Positions 40,843 to 48,925 of a DNA stretch of 64,000 bases are shown piece after piece. Position 1 is the stretch's first letter; the number at the start of each line of letters is the position of its first letter. The stretch spans positions 1 through 64,000 of the forward strand of contig JAWKUK010000011.1 of NCBI GenBank assembly GCA_041398605.1, given 5' to 3'. The translations under genes and the position numbers were made by a program. The notes under the pieces are model-generated. The model was not told the origin of the DNA. It ran no database searches and worked only from the letters and a program-made list of their open reading frames with translations. Source of the stretch: JAWKUK01 sp041398605 (lineage in GTDB: Bacteria; Planctomycetota; UBA1135; GCA-002686595).

Positions 40843-41913
40843 ATGAACTGCTCCCAACTCATCTCCTTGTTCATGGCAGGCGCGCTCGCTCCCAGCGCCG
40901 CTGCCGACATCTTCTGGACCGGCGCCGTCAGCGCGGACATCTTCAACGAGGCCAACTGGGACCTCACCCAGTCCACCGTCACCATCATCGACCCGAATGT
41001 CACGATCGACGACAACGTCGTCATCCGCAACGCGGCCGCGACGGTCGAGATGCCAGAGGTCGGCGGCGCGGGCCAGATGCGCTTCCAGATCGGCGAGGGC
41101 TACACGCTGACGGTCGACAACTCACGGGTCCTCGTGCTCGGGAACGACGGGTTCGGCGGCATCCCCGGGGCGGTCACCGGGATCACGATCGACGTCGTCA
41201 ACGGCGCGTCGCTCGAGCCGTTCTTCACTGTCAACGAGGTGCTCGTGAACATCGACCAAACGAGCACGATCATCTACGGCGGCGGCGGCAATCCGGTCAA
41301 CATCACCCTCGTCGACCTGACCTACGGCTCGACGATGCGCTTCCTGCTCGAGGACCCGACCGAATACACGCTGGAGCACCTCTCGAAGACCTTTGTCGAC
41401 GGCGTGCCGGCGGTGATCGGCGGCAACATCGACGTGGTCAGCGACGGCGCGATGGGGTCGATCGTCACGGTCCGCCCGGGCCAGCTCGGCGCGTCCTACT
41501 GCGCTGCGAACACCAACTCGACGGGCGTGGCCGCCGCGATCAGCGCGTCCGGCTCCACCCGAGTCGCGCGCAACAACGTCATCCTCGAGTGCGGCAGCAT
41601 GCCGAACAACTCGTTTGCGTTCTTCCTCACCAGCACCACCCGTGGCCTCGTTGCGAACCCGGGCGGCAGCCTCGGCGACCTGTGCCTCGGCGGCGCGATC
41701 GGGCGTTACGTTGGCCCGGGTCAGATCAAGAACGCGGGCACGACCGGCGCGGTCACTTTGACGCTGGACCTCACGATGCACCCGACGCCGAACGGCCTCA
41801 TCACGGTGGTCGCCGGCCAGACCTGGAACTTTCAGTGCTGGTACCGCGACGTCACGCCTGGCGGCTCGGCTGCGTCGAACTTCTCGGACGGGCTCGAGAT
41901 CGCGTTCAACTGA
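40843..41913 (+). CDS. Secreted protein: NxxWD beta domain plus GRY domain
   Basis: 356 residues with a signal peptide ending near PSAAA. Residues about 22-210 are a beta-rich domain: IFWTGAVSADIFNEANWDL, TIIDPNVTIDDNVVI, VEMPEVGGAGQMRFQIGEG and YGGGGNPVNIT. It is nearly the same as the N-terminus of the convergent sulfatase (gene 41933-45088). The last about 140 residues are a complete GRY domain (GASYCAANTNSTG, GGSLGDLCLGGAIGRY, NFQCWYRDV, SAASNFSDG). There is no catalytic motif, so it may be an anchor or carrier made of two modules. Its 3' end lies 19 bp from that of the sulfatase gene. Confidence 0.85.
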   Translation: MNCSQLISLFMAGALAPSAAADIFWTGAVSADIFNEANWDLTQSTVTIIDPNVTIDDNVVIRNAAATVEMPEVGGAGQMRFQIGEGYTLTVDNSRVLVLGNDGFGGIPGAVTGITIDVVNGASLEPFFTVNEVLVNIDQTSTIIYGGGGNPVNITLVDLTYGSTMRFLLEDPTEYTLEHLSKTFVDGVPAVIGGNIDVVSDGAMGSIVTVRPGQLGASYCAANTNSTGVAAAISASGSTRVARNNVILECGSMPNNSFAFFLTSTTRGLVANPGGSLGDLCLGGAIGRYVGPGQIKNAGTTGAVTLTLDLTMHPTPNGLITVVAGQTWNFQCWYRDVTPGGSAASNFSDGLEIAFN

Positions 41914-41932
41914 CGCCACCGCCGCAGGCGCT

Positions 41933-44900
41933 TCAGAGGAACGTCACGGAGCTGCCTGCGGTGAAGTTGGAAGTGGGCGCCGGGTTCGCGTCCCGGTGCC
42001 ACGCCTGGAAGCTCCAGGTCTCGCCTGGCTGTGCGGCCAACGGGCCGTTCGGCGAGGGCATCCGGGCCAGGTCGATCTGCAGCGTGAAGCGGCCCGCTGG
42101 GCCTGCGCTCGTCACCTGGCCCGGGCCCGTGTAGCGTCCGATCGAGCCGCCGAGGCACAGGTTGCCTTGGCTCCCGCCGGGGTGCGGCGCGAAGGCCTGG
42201 ACGCGGCTCGCCAGGAAGAAGCCGAAGCTGCCCGGAGGGACCGACTCGGCCACCAAGGTGACGTCGTTGTCGAGGAGCGCTGGGGACCCCTCGATGAACG
42301 TCATGCCCGCCGCGCCGCTGCTGTTGAGGGCCGCGCTGCAGTACGACGCACCGATCGACGTGTCCGCGCGGAAGAGCGCGCTCAGCGGCACGTCTGCTTC
42401 GGCGACGCCGGGCCCCGACCAGCGGACGGACAGCGCTGGCGCACCACGCGCCGTGCGGTAGTCGAGCCGCATCGGGTGCAGGCCCGCAGCGAGCTGCAGC
42501 GTTCCGGACGCGGGAACGGCTGAGTGATTGAAGTCGTCGTCGACGACGAGCGCGTCGTGGATCCGCAAGATCGCGCCGCCGTCGCATTCGACGCGGAAGG
42601 CCCAGAGGCCCGCTGCGGGCACCTCGATGTAGCCGGTATAGCTGAGGCCCGCGTCGTCGACCCGCGACAGGTGCGCGGCGGCGTCGACACCCTGCACGGG
42701 CGCTGTGCCGAGCGGCGCGAGCGCCGCGAAGTTAGGGACCCAAGGCCACAGGCCCTCGAACGTGGCCACGTCGAGGCCCGGTCGAACACGCGGCGTGACC
42801 GCGGGGACCAGAGCGGCGTCATAGGGGCGAGGCGCCGACGGCTCGAAGCGGCGCAGTTGCATGACCCGGTCGAGCATGCGCTGGCCGAGCGCTACGAAGA
42901 ACGGCGAGCTCCCCGCCAGGTTGTTCGTCTCGCGCGGGTCGCTGGCGAGGTCGTAGATCTCGAAGGGGTCCGCGTGGCTCTGGATGTTCACGCGCACGCC
43001 CTTGTAGCCGTCGAGGATGAGCGCCTGCTCCTGCTGGCGCGGCCGGCCGCGGTGGCTCGGGTCGAACTCGGCGTAGCCCGGCGTGTTCGAGGGCGAGTTG
43101 TACTCGACGTAGACGGTCCCTTGCGCGCGGCCGCCTGTGCCCGTCAATGTCGGCACGAGCGACACGCCGTCGCTGCGGCTCGGCGGCGTCCAGCCAGCGA
43201 GCTCCGTGAACGTCGCGAGCCAGTCGTGAAACTGCGACGGCTGGTCGTCGATGCTGCCCGGCGCGATGACCCCTGGCCACCAGGCGAGCGTCGGCACGCG
43301 CAGGCCGCCCTCCCACGCGTCGCGCTTGATCCCGTCGAACGGCCCGAATGAATCGAAGGCGCTCGGCTGGTAGGGGACACCCGGCAGGTAGGACTCCTCG
43401 TGCGGGCCGTTGTCGGACGTGAACACGATCAACGTCTCGTCGTCGATCCCGAGGTCGCGCAGCGTCTGCACGAGGTCTCCCATGCAGTCGTCCAAGCGAC
43501 GTACGGCTGTCGCGAAGCGCTCCTCGCCGTTGGTCCAACCCTTGCCCGCGTAGTCCGGGTGCACAAACGAGTCGATCGTCCCCGCGGCGGTCGTGATCAT
43601 CGCGCCCGGCACGCCGAGCCACTGCATCCCGCCGTTCAGCCCGCGCCCCGGGGGGTACGCCATCGTCGGGCGATCGAGCGACGCGTGCGGCGTGTCGTAG
43701 GCCAGGTACAGGAAAAACGGTCGCTCGGGCGCAGCGGCGCGCTGCTCGATGATGAACTTCTTCGCGCGCGCGGTCCACAGGTCCGCGGTGTAGCAAAGGG
43801 TCAGGTCCGCGGAGACTTCCTGGGCTCCGTCCCAGACCTGCTTGGGGGGGCGCGCTGCCGTTTGGTGCGCGGGATAGTGGTTGTGGCCGTCGGCGTGCCG
43901 CACGTAGCCAAAGAAGGAGTCGAAGCCGCGCAGCGTCGGGTAGGCTGACCAAGTGGCCGGTGAGCTCCCCGAGCCCTGGAGCCCGTACTTCCCAATCAGG
44001 GCGGTCGTGTAGCCAGCGCGCTTGAGCGTCGTCCCGAGCGTGTGGTTGCGCTCGAGCGCTTTGTCGAACTGATTGTCGCGCACGCTCGCGTGGCCCTGGT
44101 GCACGCCGAGCAACAGCGACGCGCGCGAAGGCGCGCACACTGACGCCGGGCAGTAGTGTCGGCGCAGCAGCATCCCTTCGGCGGCGAGCTGGTCGAGGTT
44201 CGGCGTGCGGTGCTTCTTCGTCCCGGCGACGCTGTTCTGGAAGAGCACGCCCAGGTCACCCCAGCCCAGGTCGTCCGCGAGCACGAAGATCACGTTCGGC
44301 CGCGACAGGCGGCTCATCGGATCGAGCGGGTCGAGGCCGCGCGCGACCTCCAAACCATCCGGCGTCCCGTCGCCGTCCGTGTCGGGATCCAGTGGATTGG
44401 TGGCGTAGACATTCAGCTCGTCCGCGTCCGTCAAGAGGTCGTCGTCCGCGTCCAGCGTCATCGGCGGGCTGACAGCCGTCGTGACGACACACCCGGTCGC
44501 GCCGTCGCTGACGACGATCAGGTTCACGCCGACGACCGCAGGCGCGCCCGCCACGGTGACCTTCGAGAGGTGCTCGGAGGTGAACGCGCCGGGGTCCTCG
44601 TCGAGGAAGCGCAGCACCGCGCCCTGCGCCAGCTCGATCGTCGAGCCGTTCACGGGGTTCCCGCCGCCGCCGAAGGTCGCCTGGCTCGTGCCGTCGACCT
44701 GGAGATGCACGCCATTGACGATGAAGAACGGCGCGAACGTCCCGCTGTTGCGCACGTCGATCGTCACTTGGCTCGCCGCGCCGGACCCGCCGACGCCGTC
44801 GTTCCCGAGCGCGCTGAACGCGCCGCCATCGATCGTCAACGTCCGGCCGTCCGCGAGCTGGAACCGCTGCTGGGCAGCGCCGCCGACCTCTGGGATCGCA

Positions 44901-45088
44901 GCAGCGTTCACCGCGCCGGCGACGATCACATCGTCGTCGATGGTGACGTTCGGATCGATCGTCGTCGTCGCGGACTGGGTCAGGTCCCAATTGCCCTCGG
45001 CGAAGACATCGCTGTCGATCGCGCCAGTCCAGCGGATATCGGGCGTCCCAGCGAGGGCGAGCGCAGAGAGAAGCAGCGCGTTGCACAT
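41933..45088 (-). CDS. Large secreted multidomain sulfatase with PA14 and GRY domains
   Basis: 1051 residues from ATG 45088. Order: signal peptide; N-terminal domain like that of the 40843 gene (about 17-200); an acidic calcium-binding linker DADDDLLTDADELNVYATNP ... DTDGDGTPDG (about 212-250); a type I sulfatase (about 262-760); a PA14-like beta domain (about 770-905, GYIEVPAAGLWAFRVECDGG and VRWSGPG); and a GRY domain at the end. The sulfatase signature SVCAPSRASLLLG places the formylglycine precursor at Cys318, with NVIFVLADDLGWGDLGVL as the metal Asp pair. It should cleave sulfate esters of polysaccharides outside the cell. No maturation enzyme is nearby. Confidence 0.92.
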   Translation of the reverse strand: MCNALLLSALALAGTPDIRWTGAIDSDVFAEGNWDLTQSATTTIDPNVTIDDDVIVAGAVNAAAIPEVGGAAQQRFQLADGRTLTIDGGAFSALGNDGVGGSGAASQVTIDVRNSGTFAPFFIVNGVHLQVDGTSQATFGGGGNPVNGSTIELAQGAVLRFLDEDPGAFTSEHLSKVTVAGAPAVVGVNLIVVSDGATGCVVTTAVSPPMTLDADDDLLTDADELNVYATNPLDPDTDGDGTPDGLEVARGLDPLDPMSRLSRPNVIFVLADDLGWGDLGVLFQNSVAGTKKHRTPNLDQLAAEGMLLRRHYCPASVCAPSRASLLLGVHQGHASVRDNQFDKALERNHTLGTTLKRAGYTTALIGKYGLQGSGSSPATWSAYPTLRGFDSFFGYVRHADGHNHYPAHQTAARPPKQVWDGAQEVSADLTLCYTADLWTARAKKFIIEQRAAAPERPFFLYLAYDTPHASLDRPTMAYPPGRGLNGGMQWLGVPGAMITTAAGTIDSFVHPDYAGKGWTNGEERFATAVRRLDDCMGDLVQTLRDLGIDDETLIVFTSDNGPHEESYLPGVPYQPSAFDSFGPFDGIKRDAWEGGLRVPTLAWWPGVIAPGSIDDQPSQFHDWLATFTELAGWTPPSRSDGVSLVPTLTGTGGRAQGTVYVEYNSPSNTPGYAEFDPSHRGRPRQQEQALILDGYKGVRVNIQSHADPFEIYDLASDPRETNNLAGSSPFFVALGQRMLDRVMQLRRFEPSAPRPYDAALVPAVTPRVRPGLDVATFEGLWPWVPNFAALAPLGTAPVQGVDAAAHLSRVDDAGLSYTGYIEVPAAGLWAFRVECDGGAILRIHDALVVDDDFNHSAVPASGTLQLAAGLHPMRLDYRTARGAPALSVRWSGPGVAEADVPLSALFRADTSIGASYCSAALNSSGAAGMTFIEGSPALLDNDVTLVAESVPPGSFGFFLASRVQAFAPHPGGSQGNLCLGGSIGRYTGPGQVTSAGPAGRFTLQIDLARMPSPNGPLAAQPGETWSFQAWHRDANPAPTSNFTAGSSVTFL

Positions 45089-45125
45089 GCCCGCAGGATA
45101 AGGACTGCGGCTCGATCGCGCTCTC

Positions 45126-45767
45126 TCAGAGGTCCCGCGCCGCGCTCGGGGAGATCCGAGCGAAGAGCGCGATGGCGGACGCATCCATGCCGGTCAATTC
45201 GAGCTCGGCCCCCCGTCGACTCGGACGGACCCAGAGGCTGTCCTTAGCCTCCAAAGGGGCCTCGTCTTCTTCGCCGTCGAGGCGCACGGTGAGCTCGCCG
45301 TTCAGGACGTGCAGGAAGCCATGCTCGCGCGCCTCCAGCTCGAGCCGCGCCCGTCGAGCGCCAAGGCGCAGCGCTTCGAGCTCGATGCGCCAGAGGTCGC
45401 TATGGGCGAGCACGCCGAAGTCGCGCACGGGTCCTGCGTGGAGCTCTGCGGTCGTCGCCCAGCCCCCGTCGAAGGTGTACGGCTCCAGGGGGCGCAGGCG
45501 CGCGCGGCCGCCCGCTTCGCCGTGGTCCAGCACGAGGCCGGTCCCATCGACCACGACCAAGGCGCGTGTGAACCCGTCGAACGCGCTGAATGGGCCGTTC
45601 TCGGTGACGCTCGCCATCGAGACGCGCCACTCGAAGTCGCCCGTCGAGAAGCTCGCGTGCTCGGGCCAGATCGCGAGCTCAGACGTCGCGCCGCGCCCGT
45701 TGCGCCACGGCGCGCTGCGCGCGTCCTGCGGCCCCAGAATGGTCCAACGTTCCATGACGAGCGTCAT
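45126..45767 (-). CDS. HutD/Ves-family cupin-like protein
   Basis: 213 residues if begun at ATG 45767; an ATG at 45755 is equally possible, and the frame upstream is open but unconserved. The HutD/Ves pattern is clear: RWTILGPQDARSAPWRNGRG with the conserved WRNGxG, ASFSTGDFEWRVSMASVTEN with WRVSxA, and GPFSAFDGFTRALVVVDG. The fold is a double cupin. HutD is linked to histidine utilisation and Ves to cold response in other bacteria, but no hut genes are here. It is divergent from the TusA operon across 112 bp. Confidence 0.87.
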   Translation of the reverse strand: MTLVMERWTILGPQDARSAPWRNGRGATSELAIWPEHASFSTGDFEWRVSMASVTENGPFSAFDGFTRALVVVDGTGLVLDHGEAGGRARLRPLEPYTFDGGWATTAELHAGPVRDFGVLAHSDLWRIELEALRLGARRARLELEAREHGFLHVLNGELTVRLDGEEDEAPLEAKDSLWVRPSRRGAELELTGMDASAIALFARISPSAARDL

Positions 45768-45879
45768 CGTGACGCGCGCGGAGGTCAGCCGCAACCGCGC
45801 CGCGGCCGTGTTCACGGGTCGAATTGGGACGTCTCGCGCGATTCGGGTGGTTCGGGCGCCTGCGGCTGCAGCTGCGGGC

Positions 45880-46149
45880 ATGCCGTCGGCCGATAACCCG
45901 CACGTGGAACCCAACGAACCCAAGTCGCTCGTTCACGACCTCGACTGTCGGGGGCTGAAGTGCCCCATGCCGATCGTGCGGATCGCGCAGGCGATGCAAC
46001 GCATCAGCCCAGGCGAGCTCCTGCGCGTCGACGCCTCGGACCCGGCCTTTCGCGCTGACGTGCGCGCTTGGAGCGCCATGACAAACAACGAGCTCGTCGA
46101 GTTCGAGGCCGCAGACGGCGTCCAGCGCGCGGTCCTCCGCAAGGCATGA
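45880..46149 (+). CDS. TusA-family sulfur carrier protein
   Basis: 89 residues from ATG 45880. HDLDCRGLKCPMPIVRIAQA holds the TusA CPxP motif, with the active cysteine in LKCPMP and an additional Cys in LDCRG. It accepts sulfane sulfur as a persulfide and passes it on. The fold continues with ELLRVDASDPAFRADVRAWS, a standard TusA strand-helix pair. It is the first gene of a three-gene operon. Its stop overlaps the DsrE2-like ATG (ATGA). No Shine-Dalgarno is evident. Confidence 0.9.
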   Translation: MPSADNPHVEPNEPKSLVHDLDCRGLKCPMPIVRIAQAMQRISPGELLRVDASDPAFRADVRAWSAMTNNELVEFEAADGVQRAVLRKA

Positions 46150-46658
46150 AGCTCGCCCAAGCGAATGAGGCGGGCGTCGAACCGGTCGTCACCCGCGACC
46201 GACTGACGATGGTCGTGTTCAGCGGTGAGTTCGACCGTTGGATGGCGGCCTTTACGCTCGCGACCAGCGGCGCCGCGATGGGCGCTGAGGTCACGATGTA
46301 CTTCACATTCTGGGGCGTCCTTGGCCTGCGCAAGAAGCGGCGGCTGCGCGGGAAGTCGCTCTTGGATCGTATGTTCACCTTGATGCTCCCGAAAGGCTCC
46401 GGCGCCACGACGCGACTGAACTTCGGCGGCCTGGGCGCGTGCTTGTTTGGCTTCGCGATGAAGAAGAAGCATGTGGCGTCACTCGACGAGCTGGTTGAGC
46501 TCGCCCGCGACCTCGGCGTGCGCATGATCGTCTGCGAGATGTCGATGGACGTGACGGGGATCGGCGCGGACGAGCTCGTCGACGGAGTGGAGTACGGGGG
46601 CGCCGCGAGCTGCGTCCTCGAGCTGACCAAGAGCGGCACCTCACCACTGTTCATCTGA
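46146..46658 (+). CDS. DsrE2-like (DsrE/DsrF/DrsH family) sulfurtransferase
   Basis: 170 residues from ATG 46146, overlapping the TusA stop. It has the DsrE/F/H fold with an extra hydrophobic stretch as in DsrE2: TMVVFSGEFDRWMAAFTLAT, GAEVTMYFTFWGVLGLRKK, LGACLFGFAMKKKHV and LGVRMIVCEMSMDVTGI. A conserved Cys is in RMIVCEMS and another in GLGACLF. DsrE2 proteins relay sulfur between TusA and other partners in sulfur-metabolising bacteria. The stop overlaps the ATG of the next gene. By gene order it cooperates with TusA. Confidence 0.88.
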   Translation: MKLAQANEAGVEPVVTRDRLTMVVFSGEFDRWMAAFTLATSGAAMGAEVTMYFTFWGVLGLRKKRRLRGKSLLDRMFTLMLPKGSGATTRLNFGGLGACLFGFAMKKKHVASLDELVELARDLGVRMIVCEMSMDVTGIGADELVDGVEYGGAASCVLELTKSGTSPLFI

Positions 46659-47035
46659 TGCAGAACGACCAACAAGCGACCCTCCAGGTCATCATCACGT
46701 CGGGGCCGGAGGACCCTGACAAGGCGCTCTTCGGGCTCCAACTCGCGCTCGTTTCGATCTCGAGCGGCACGCCAACCCGCGTGTTCTTGACGCTACGGGC
46801 GTCGCAGTGGGCGTGCGCGCGCAGCCTCAGCGGCGCAGGGGCGAGCGAGGTCTATCTCGCCCTCGAGGGGCTGGTCGCGGCGGGCGCAGAGGTCGGCGCG
46901 TGCTCGGCGTGCCTGCACAAGCACTGCAGCGTCGACAGCGAAGACTCCAGCACGCTCCGCGCTGGCATTCGCCCCGCCGGGCTCATGTCCGTCGTGCACA
47001 AGACGATGAGCGGCGCCAAGACGCTGACCTTCTGA
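46658..47035 (+). CDS. DsrE-family protein
   Basis: 125 residues from ATG 46658. It has LQVIITSGPEDPDKALFGLQ, then GTPTRVFLTLRASQWA and VAAGAEVGACSACLHKHCSV with cysteines spaced C-x2-C-x3-C. It is a short DsrE/F-like domain whose Cys cluster could bind sulfur or a metal. It ends the TusA-DsrE2-DsrE operon. A terminator hairpin overlaps its stop codon. Confidence 0.83.
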   Translation: MQNDQQATLQVIITSGPEDPDKALFGLQLALVSISSGTPTRVFLTLRASQWACARSLSGAGASEVYLALEGLVAAGAEVGACSACLHKHCSVDSEDSSTLRAGIRPAGLMSVVHKTMSGAKTLTF

Positions 47036-47100
47036 GGCCGGCGTCGCGACACCGGCCTCAGCGCCCGTCGCGCGCGAATCGGTCGCGAACGCGCGACGGG
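47033..47100. terminator. Two hairpins between convergent DsrE and propeller genes
   Basis: TGAGGCCGG (47033-47041) pairs with CCGGCCTCA (47052-47060), with GT...AC closing further inside; the first three bases are the DsrE stop codon. A second 11-bp stem joins CCCGTCGCGCG (47063-47073) with CGCGCGACGGG (47090-47100). Together they could end transcription from both sides. No U-tract is present. Confidence 0.6.
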
Positions 47101-47113
47101 CTGCGGGCCGCGC

Positions 47114-48451
47114 TCAGAACAGGTCGCGGTTCACGGCGAAGCTCGACGATGTGACGAGCTGTCCGTTGGCGTCATAGACGAGCCACTGCATCAGCAGCGC
47201 GCCCTCGATCGCCGGCCCTTGCCCGAAGCCGATCGCTCCTTGGCCCGCGCTGTCGAGCGCGATCAGCGACGACCGACGCAGGAACGCTGAGGCGTGCGCT
47301 TGCAGCGCGACAGGGTGCAGGCCGCCGAGCTGCTCGACCACGGGGATGGACTCGAACGCCTGGGTCCGAGCGACCCAAAGGCTCGCGTAGCCGTTCGGGA
47401 TCCCGCCGACCACCTCGATCGAAGCAGCGCCGGCCTGTCCGAGGCCCGGGCCATCGAAGACCGCGCTGGGCTGCGCGCCCGTGGTGTTCCACCGGTGCCA
47501 GGTCCCCGTCCCGAAGCAGTCCGCGTAGGCGAAGCGCGCGCTCGCATACGCCGGCTGGTACGCGCCGAACTCTGTCCCGAAGCCGGCGTCGACGAATTCG
47601 ACGCCGCCCGCGAAGCCTGGCGCGCCCGCGACTTGGCCCACACGCTGCCCGTTCTCATCCAGGAGCCAGAGCGCGCTGGCGAAGCCCGACGCGCCCGTGT
47701 TCGTCTCCATGACGAGCATACGGTCGGTGCGCGGGTCGATCGCGCTCGAGGAAACGTTGTCGAAGCCGCCCGAATAGAGCGCGCCGTTGGCCTCGGTGAG
47801 CAGTACGCCCGAGCTCACGAGCGCCGCGTCGTAGCGCAGCACGCGCGTCGCGCCGGGCGTCGGCGGAAACGCGGTGTCGAGGACCGTGACAAGCACGTTG
47901 CCCGCCGAATCGACCTCGACCGGCCCTGAGAAGCCGCTGACCGTGATCACCTCCACGGCCTGGCCAGAGACGAGGTCGACGCGCCAGATCGAGTTCGACC
48001 CGAAGCCGCCCGTCGCCGCGCTCACGTAAGCGAGGCCAGGGACGACGTCGAACGCGAGGTCGAAGTTGAACGTCAGGCTCGTCAGCAGGCGCGACTGGCC
48101 GCTCGCGAGATCGATCTCACGCAGCGTCCCATTCGATGACTCGCCGATGTACGCGAAGCGCTCGTCGGGGCTCAGCTCGACGAAGCTCGCGAACACGGGG
48201 GTGGGAAACGTCGCGTACGTGCGCAGCAGCGTGCCGTCTGCCGCGCGGTGCTCGACGCGCTGGCCGTCGAAGAGGATGTACGAAGCGTCGGCGAAGCCGG
48301 CGATCGTCGGATACTCGCCGCAGTACAGCGAGAGGTCGGTGCTGCCCGTGAACCGGTATCCGGCCGCCGGGGTCTGTGCGTGCAGTGTGACGGAGAGTGC
48401 AGCGCTCGCGAGCCCGATGAGCGCGCGTGCCGTGAAGTGTGAGGGTGCCAA
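47114..48451 (-). CDS. Secreted beta-propeller-like protein
   Basis: 445 residues if begun at the TTG at 48451. This start is favoured by AAAGGA five to seven bases upstream and by the clean signal peptide that follows (HFTARALIGLASAALSVTLH, cleavage after AQ). Upstream in-frame ATGs give a basic, unconserved leader. Residues about 30-310 read as a propeller: YILFDGQRVEHRAADGTLLR, DLAFDVVPGLAYVSAATGG, IWRVDLVSGQAVEVITVSG and RMLVMETNTGASGF repeat a strand pattern. The last about 120 residues form a separate beta-sandwich (CFGTGTWHRWNTT ... MQWLVYDANGQLVTSSSF) that is not a GRY domain. It is another C-terminal module seen in this phylum as I recall. Function unknown. Confidence 0.75.
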   Translation of the reverse strand: MAPSHFTARALIGLASAALSVTLHAQTPAAGYRFTGSTDLSLYCGEYPTIAGFADASYILFDGQRVEHRAADGTLLRTYATFPTPVFASFVELSPDERFAYIGESSNGTLREIDLASGQSRLLTSLTFNFDLAFDVVPGLAYVSAATGGFGSNSIWRVDLVSGQAVEVITVSGFSGPVEVDSAGNVLVTVLDTAFPPTPGATRVLRYDAALVSSGVLLTEANGALYSGGFDNVSSSAIDPRTDRMLVMETNTGASGFASALWLLDENGQRVGQVAGAPGFAGGVEFVDAGFGTEFGAYQPAYASARFAYADCFGTGTWHRWNTTGAQPSAVFDGPGLGQAGAASIEVVGGIPNGYASLWVARTQAFESIPVVEQLGGLHPVALQAHASAFLRRSSLIALDSAGQGAIGFGQGPAIEGALLMQWLVYDANGQLVTSSSFAVNRDLF

Positions 48452-48925
48452 GGTGAGTCCTTTCGAAATCCGCGAAAGGTCAGTCCGGCGAGGACCCATG
48501 GCACGATCGGACCCTGCACGCACGTTGCGCGCACGATCTCCGCTCGGCCTGTGGTCGTCATCCGCGACTGACAGGACCTTCCGACCGGCCAGGGTTTCCT
48601 GGCTCATCACTGTGGCGAGCGCTCCCGAGCCTTCCCGACGCCGCCCGACAGTGCCGGGTTGGGTCAGTGACCTGGTCCGTGTGGACCGATGAGAGAGCTC
48701 CCCTGCGTGAATCACAGTGGCGGGACCGCGCCGGAATGACACCGGACTTCCCCACGACCGCTCGGGAGTGCCCGGTACGCTACGCGCAGGGGCTGCCGCG
48801 CGTCAAGCGCTGCGCCCTTGCCCGGACGCTCGTGAATTATCCCGGCGAGTTGGGCCGCTCGGGGCCCGGGTTGTCTCAGAGTCAGCGAGGGCAGGGCCCG
48901 AACTTGCCCAATGGCGCCGCCCACG
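48452..48925. other. 474-bp gap with no gene recognised
   Basis: It lies between two minus-strand genes. Base composition is a little less GC-rich, and no frame on either strand reads like protein. It should contain the promoter for the propeller gene at 48451. I see short repeated GGTCCGTG/GGACC words near 48669-48690 but no clear stem or box. Confidence 0.4.

Noticed and set aside
45126..45767. Histidine-utilisation locus
   Set aside because: HutD-like protein is alone; no hutH, U, I or G is in the window.
45768..45923. Upstream extension of the HutD-like protein
   Set aside because: It crosses into the divergent TusA promoter region and start, and the residues are not family-like.
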